Of a DNA stretch of 37,892 nt, positions 34,145 to 37,892 are shown in pieces (the first letter of the stretch is position 1; every line of letters begins with the position of its first letter). A model generated the notes under the pieces. The model was given only the letters and a program-made list of their open reading frames with translations. It did not search any database and had not been told where the DNA came from. The DNA lies in contig CALLHY010000060.1 in the NCBI GenBank assembly GCA_938009275.1, positions 1-37,892 of the forward strand, given 5' to 3'. This DNA comes from an uncultured bacterium. GTDB lineage: Bacteria; Cloacimonadota; Cloacimonadia; Cloacimonadales; Cloacimonadaceae. Made by a program: the position numbers and the translations under genes.

Positions 34145-35662
34145 ATGAAAAAAGACAGTTTTAACACAGAGATAATCGTAAATGTACACCCGCTGGAAAA
34201 GCGTGTGGCCGTTCTTGAGGACAACCGCCTGGTTGAACTCTTTGTAGAACGTAGAGACAAGCAAAACCCCGTTGGCAACATCTACAAAGGCATAGTGAAA
34301 GACGTGCTGCCCGGCATGGGAGCGGCCTTCATAGAAATTGGCCTTGAGCGTACTGCCTTCCTGCATTACAGCGACATCGTTATGGACTTTCTAGACGTTT
34401 TCGAAAACGACAAACCACGCGCCAAGACCAATCCTGCTGATTCCTCCCAGATAGGCAAGCTGCTGAAGCCCGGACAAGAGATTGTGGTTCAGGTTCATAA
34501 AGGCCCCATCGGCTCGAAGGGCGCACGCCTAACCGGACAGATATCCATTCCCGGTAAGTATCTGGTGCTGTTCCCGAACAAGAACAAGATTGCCATCTCC
34601 CGCAAGATATACTCGCAAGGCGAGCGTACCCGCATCAGAAATATACTTTCCAGCATCAAAGACCCAAGCTATGGCCTGATAGTTCGAACCGAAGCCGAGG
34701 GATGCGATGAAGAAGACTTTCGCAACGAGTACAAAGCCCTTGCCAAAACCTGGCGATTGATAGACAAACAGCTAAAATATGCCAAACCCCCTGTGTGTGT
34801 ATTCGAAGAAAACGCCCTGGAAAACTACCTGATTCGCGACCTGTTTGGCGAGCATGTAGATAGACTGGTGATAGACGACAAAGCCTTTGCAAAAAGCATA
34901 GTATCGCAGCTTGAAGTAATCTCTCCCGATCTTGTAGAGAATGTGGAAGTGTATAAAGAAGATTCTCCCATATTTGATGCATGGGCAATAGAGAAAAAGA
35001 TTGAAACCACACTTCATAGCCGCATCTATCTGCCCAGTGGCGGAAACTTAAAAGTGGAGCAGACAGAAGCCTTGGTTGCCATAGACATAAACACCGGTAG
35101 CTTTACCGGCAAAACACATTATGATGAAACGGTACGCAAAACCAATCTGGAGGCAGCCGCTGAGGTTGCACGGCAGATACGCCTTAGAGACCTGTCTGGC
35201 GTTATAATTATTGACTTTATAGACATGGTAGACGAAAAGCACAAAGCGGAAGTTTTGGAGATGCTGAAAAAAGGACTGCGCCGCGACAGAGCTAAAAACA
35301 AGGTGTATAACTTCACCGAACTTGGTCTCGTTGAGGTTACCCGCAAGCGTATGCGCAGCACACTGATAGCTAATTTCTCCGATCCCTGCCCATTCTGCAA
35401 CGGCAGTGGGCGCGTTATCAGCAAAGATGCAGTAACCATGCGCATCTACCGCTGGCTGGGCAGAAGCGATTACTTTATAAAAGACAAAATGCTCCGCATA
35501 GCAGTTAATCCCGATTTGCTGTCTCACATCCGCCAGCATAACGAAGATTTCGTGTCTTACAAAGACCAGATTGATTTCGTGGCTGATCCTTCTATCAGGA
35601 TAGACCAGTTCAAGGTTTATAGCCTACCCGGCATGGAAGATATAACCTCAAAGTTTGCCTGA
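34145..35662 (+). CDS. rng: Rne/Rng family endoribonuclease (RNase G-like)
   Basis: This is a 505-aa protein without the long C-terminal degradosome scaffold of RNase E. The S1 domain is at about 37-130 (GNIYKGIVKDVLPGMGAAFI). The Mg-binding Asp314 lies in VAIDINTGSF and Asp357 in VIIIDFIDMV, matching the D303/D346 pair of RNase E. The zinc-link cysteines Cys415 and Cys418 are in DPCPFCNGSGRV and join dimers. It acts in rRNA 5'-end maturation and mRNA decay. Length fits the G form. The gene starts 1 nt after the sppA stop and is followed by a terminator. Confidence 0.95.
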   Translation: MKKDSFNTEIIVNVHPLEKRVAVLEDNRLVELFVERRDKQNPVGNIYKGIVKDVLPGMGAAFIEIGLERTAFLHYSDIVMDFLDVFENDKPRAKTNPADSSQIGKLLKPGQEIVVQVHKGPIGSKGARLTGQISIPGKYLVLFPNKNKIAISRKIYSQGERTRIRNILSSIKDPSYGLIVRTEAEGCDEEDFRNEYKALAKTWRLIDKQLKYAKPPVCVFEENALENYLIRDLFGEHVDRLVIDDKAFAKSIVSQLEVISPDLVENVEVYKEDSPIFDAWAIEKKIETTLHSRIYLPSGGNLKVEQTEALVAIDINTGSFTGKTHYDETVRKTNLEAAAEVARQIRLRDLSGVIIIDFIDMVDEKHKAEVLEMLKKGLRRDRAKNKVYNFTELGLVEVTRKRMRSTLIANFSDPCPFCNGSGRVISKDAVTMRIYRWLGRSDYFIKDKMLRIAVNPDLLSHIRQHNEDFVSYKDQIDFVADPSIRIDQFKVYSLPGMEDITSKFA

Positions 35663-35687
35663 TTACGGCACCCCATTTTCAAAAAGC

Positions 35688-35717
35688 AAAAAGCTGAGCT
35701 GTCCGGCTCAGCTTTTA
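35688..35717 (+). terminator. Intrinsic terminator after the RNase gene
   Basis: AAAAGCTGAGC (35689-35699) and GCTCAGCTTTT (35706-35716) form an 11-bp stem with a 6-nt loop ending in a T-run, 26 nt after the stop. Confidence 0.9.
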
Positions 35718-36153
35718 TGTTTATCAAACTATTTCAATGAGCACCCATTAGAATTTGTTACTTGAAGCCCAAAGGTATTGCACTATCATTGCAGATTCAT
35801 TACGGGTTTAATCTGCAATAAATCTGCAATGATACCGTAATGCATTTAGACAATATAGCTAAGCCTAAGAGAGAGGATATCCGAAAAGCATTTGTAGTTT
35901 TCGGTGACCCAATTTGCAGGTTTCAGTGATTCTTTTCATCTAAACTCACTCATCGGAAAAACTCTCCCCCAAAAAAGAACTTGACTTGGATTACTAAGAT
36001 GAATAACAATGCAATTGGTCGCTTGGACTTATATAGAATGGGTGTAACGAGGGATATCGGATGCCCTCAAACAACCAGAGAAACAATGAGTTGGAGTTTA
36101 CACCAACATTTGGGACTCAACATATCTTTAAAAACCAAAAACAGGAGTAGGTA
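35718..36153. other. Intergenic region upstream of the sorting-domain/FGE pair
   Basis: It holds the third palindromic repeat (35784-35842) and, from about 35990, an A/T-rich promoter-like area with TTGACT and TAACAAT spaced 17 nt (weak -10). GGTGTAA (about 36041) and TTACACC (about 36098) form distant inverted arms. AGGAG lies shortly before the 36154 start. No gene was seen. Confidence 0.5.
35784..35842. repeat. Intergenic palindromic repeat, copy 3 (diverged)
   Basis: Arm A TATCATTGCAGATT (35784-35797) pairs with A' AATCTGCAATGATA (35821-35834), 14 bp perfect. Arm B CATTACGG (35798-35805) pairs with B' CCGTAATG (35835-35842). The order A-B-A'-B' is interleaved as in the other copies. AATCTGCAAT is also duplicated directly at 35810. 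It shares design and the ATTACGG motif with copies 1 and 2 but not full sequence. Confidence 0.7.
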
Positions 36154-36573
36154 ATGAAAGTAATGGCAATTCTGTTCGCCTTTCTATTTTTGTATGTGAG
36201 CATCTTCGCCCTAACGGGATTTGTAGAATCGGAAACTTTTACAATCAGTTACAATCCTTCGTCAATACAGGATAACGCATTGATTCCAGAGCTTCCAATA
36301 ACCACGGTAATAAAATCCATTTACCCCAATCCCTTTAAAAATGGTATAGCCGCGAATATTGAGGTGTTCGTAAAGGCAAACGAAGAAGCTACAGTTTCAA
36401 TCTATAATATTGCTGGACAAAGAATTCATGGGTATTCACTGATGTCAGGCAATCATCTGCTAAATTGGAACGGCAAGGATACTAAAGGGCAAATCTGCAG
36501 TAGCGGAATCTATATTGTCTCTCTCAAATCTCCCAGTACAAGCCAATCCGCTAAACTAATGATTGTCAAGTGA
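36154..36573 (+). CDS. Stand-alone sorting-domain protein (signal peptide plus CTD)
   Basis: This is a 139-aa protein. Residues 1-19 are a signal peptide (MKVMAILFAFLFLYVSIFAL). About 33 residues of unremarkable linker follow. From about residue 52 to 139 it is a T9SS type A-like sorting domain: IKSIYPNPFKNG, then ATVSIYNIAGQRIHGY, HLLNWNGKDTKGQ, SSGIYIVSL and KLMIVK. Normally this domain is the tail of a large secreted protein. Here almost no passenger is present. The DNA around shows no broken upstream frame, so it does not look like a frameshifted tail. It precedes the FGE-like gene by 10 nt and probably shares its mRNA. It could be a chaperone-like or anchor partner, or a relic. Confidence 0.88.
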   Translation: MKVMAILFAFLFLYVSIFALTGFVESETFTISYNPSSIQDNALIPELPITTVIKSIYPNPFKNGIAANIEVFVKANEEATVSIYNIAGQRIHGYSLMSGNHLLNWNGKDTKGQICSSGIYIVSLKSPSTSQSAKLMIVK

Positions 36574-36583
36574 GGCATGAGAA

Positions 36584-37747
36584 ATGAAACACATATTAGT
36601 TACCTCAATCCTGCTGCTTCTCAATCTAATGCTCTTTGCTGCTGCCCCAGTGGTTAGCAATGTTATTGTCACCTCAACACCCACAAATGTTACTATCAAT
36701 TATAACTTGTCGGCTGATGCGGCTTGTAAGATATCCATTCTTGTTTCTGCAGATAATGGACTGAACTATAACATTATACCTACAACCCTAAGTGGAGACA
36801 TCGGAGATCAGATTGCACCAGGATTGAACAAACAGATTGTATGGATACCTTTGGATGACAATATGATAGAGGGTACAAATTACAAAATTAAGATTATAGC
36901 CCGGGACAATCCCATCCAGAATGATGAGCAATTCACTTCTTTCTTAAAGGTAGAAGGGGGCACTTTCAGCCGACAAGAGTGGGATGGCAGCTATCCGAGT
37001 CCTCCGGTAATGGTTACCCTGTCCTCATTCTACATAGACAGATATGAGATAACCCAGAATGAGTATCATGCCGTGATGGGAGTAAATCCATCCTACTTTC
37101 CTAGCAATCCCAACCGCCCTGTGGAGCAGGTTTATTGGTTCAATGCCATTGAGTATTGCAACCTTCGCAGTATGCAGGAAAGGCTTACCCCGGCTTACAG
37201 CTACAGCAGTTTTGGCACTAATCCTGATAGCTGGCCAACAGGATGGGATCAATGGGTGAATGACTATCCATACTCAAACCACGAATTGGTATCCTGTAAC
37301 TGGGGCGCCAATGGTTATCGCCTGCCCACTGAGATGGAATGGATGTTTGCTGCCAAAGGAGGTAACCAGTCACAGGGCTATACTTACAGCGGCAGCAATA
37401 CCATTGGCAATGTGGCATGGTATTCCAGTAATGCTGGATATGGCTTACCAGGAGGTTCTTCTCATCCGGATTATGGGACACACAGTGTGGGTACAAAAGA
37501 CCCCAATGAACTGGGCACCTTTGATATGAGTGGTAACGTATGGGAATTGTGCTGGGATATTTGTGACTCTTATCCCAGTGGCAACCAGACCAATCCGACA
37601 GGTCCAGTTAGCGGGTCCTACCGTGTGCTACGCGGCGGTGGCTGGGGCAACGGTGCCTACAACTGCACCGTTTCCAATCGGGGCTACGTCGGTGCGTCTG
37701 ACATCTTCTGCAATGTAGGCTTCCGCTGCGTCAGGGTTTTCCCCTGA
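36584..37747 (+). CDS. Secreted FGE/SUMF1-fold protein, probably non-catalytic
   Basis: This is a 387-aa protein. Residues 1-21 are a signal peptide. Residues 22-108 form an Fn3-like beta domain. Residues 120-386 are a formylglycine-generating-enzyme (SUMF1) domain: KVEGGTFSR, FYIDRYEITQNEYHAVMG, GYRLPTEMEWMFAAKGG, GTFDMSGNVWELCWD, YRVLRGGGWGNGAYNC and CNVGFRCVRVFP. True FGE needs two cysteines, Cys336 and Cys341 of the human enzyme. By eye, Cys361 fits Cys341, but the Cys336 position is Asn356, so copper-dependent oxidation is unlikely. Such domains also serve as binding folds in secreted proteins. It has no sorting domain of its own, while its neighbour is only a sorting domain. The C-terminal boundary is complete (TGA at 37745). 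Confidence 0.9.
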   Translation: MKHILVTSILLLLNLMLFAAAPVVSNVIVTSTPTNVTINYNLSADAACKISILVSADNGLNYNIIPTTLSGDIGDQIAPGLNKQIVWIPLDDNMIEGTNYKIKIIARDNPIQNDEQFTSFLKVEGGTFSRQEWDGSYPSPPVMVTLSSFYIDRYEITQNEYHAVMGVNPSYFPSNPNRPVEQVYWFNAIEYCNLRSMQERLTPAYSYSSFGTNPDSWPTGWDQWVNDYPYSNHELVSCNWGANGYRLPTEMEWMFAAKGGNQSQGYTYSGSNTIGNVAWYSSNAGYGLPGGSSHPDYGTHSVGTKDPNELGTFDMSGNVWELCWDICDSYPSGNQTNPTGPVSGSYRVLRGGGWGNGAYNCTVSNRGYVGASDIFCNVGFRCVRVFP

Positions 37748-37839
37748 TTTATGGTTATGTTCTTTTTGCCTAATGCAAACTATGCTTTTGCACGGTTCTT
37801 GGGGCAGTGGGACAAAGCTATAAAACTACACCCAGACCG

Positions 37840-37892
37840 ATAGGGGTAGGGGAGCGATCCATTACTGGGCTCCCCTCCCTCCGAACCGTACG
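37840..37892 (-). mobile_element. 3' end of a group II intron (truncated by the window edge)
   Basis: Reading the minus strand from the edge: CGTACGGTTC is the 3' strand of domain V. Next come GGGAGGGGAGC and, 13 nt on, GCTCCCCTACCC, which pair as domain VI with one unpaired A. That A (complement of 37847) is 8 nt from the 3' end CTAT, the position expected of a branch-point adenosine. The intron ends at 37840 with AT, and the exon continues leftward. The rest of the intron and any reverse transcriptase lie beyond the right edge. Confidence 0.75.

Noticed and set aside
36154..36573. Small sorting-domain gene as the frameshifted tail of a larger gene
   Set aside because: It has its own signal peptide and ribosome binding site, and the 430 bp upstream hold no related frame.
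36584..37747. Functional formylglycine-generating enzyme
   Set aside because: One of the two required cysteines is missing by alignment and the protein is exported with an Fn3-like domain.

Overview
This 37.9-kb window looks like chromosomal DNA from an uncultured Gram-negative bacterium of the FCB group, most likely Candidatus Cloacimonadota. That placement is inferred from protein style and not from a marker tree. Signs for it are large secreted proteins with a YPNPFNP-type C-terminal sorting domain, a gingipain-like C25 protein, M14 and M16 secreted peptidases, beta-helix and tandem-repeat surface proteins, and a fused glutamate formiminotransferase/cyclodeaminase. Codon use and gene spacing look even across the housekeeping blocks. 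Mobile-element signs are confined to the right edge.

Layout. (1) 1-5008, minus strand: the 5' part of a secreted protein built of 231-bp (77-aa) tandem repeats, a secreted beta-helix protein, and an M16 zinc protease. (2) 5009-5984: a gene-poor gap with short decayed-looking frames and the first copy of an intergenic palindrome. (3) 5985-11902, minus strand: a tight cluster of two small lipoproteins, ruvX, mltG and a 1111-aa adenylate cyclase/ATPase/TPR protein. Adjacent genes overlap as far as mltG. (4) 12065-17371, minus strand: rpmE (with its own terminator), then yqhQ (DUF1385), prfA, a CorC/HlyC-type CBS protein and ftcD, packed with overlaps of 4 nt or gaps of 0-11 nt and closed by a terminator. 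(5) 17620-26382, plus strand: an M14 carboxypeptidase with a sorting domain and a 2020-aa C25-family protein without one, each followed by a strong terminator. (6) 26467-27210, minus strand: a predicted outer-membrane beta-barrel. (7) 27211-27701: a gap with a C-rich tract and a 49-bp perfect palindrome. (8) 27702-35662, plus strand: a LolD/MacB-type ABC pair, a YihY-type membrane protein, purH, tRNA-Ser(GGA), sppA and RNase G/E, ended by a terminator. (9) 36154-37747, plus strand: a 139-aa protein that is almost only signal peptide plus sorting domain, followed 10 nt later by a secreted FGE/SUMF1-fold protein. (10) 37840-37892, minus strand: the 3' end of a group II intron, cut by the window edge.

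The genes most worth a second look are the C25 protein whose catalytic-His position appears to be Trp, the stand-alone sorting-domain protein paired with an FGE-like protein that lacks one of the two catalytic cysteines, the family of intergenic palindromes with interleaved arms, the 49-bp palindrome, and the adenylate cyclase regulator that ends a cell-wall/lipoprotein gene cluster. I found no CRISPR array, no restriction or defence cassette, no intact insertion sequence, and no rRNA.
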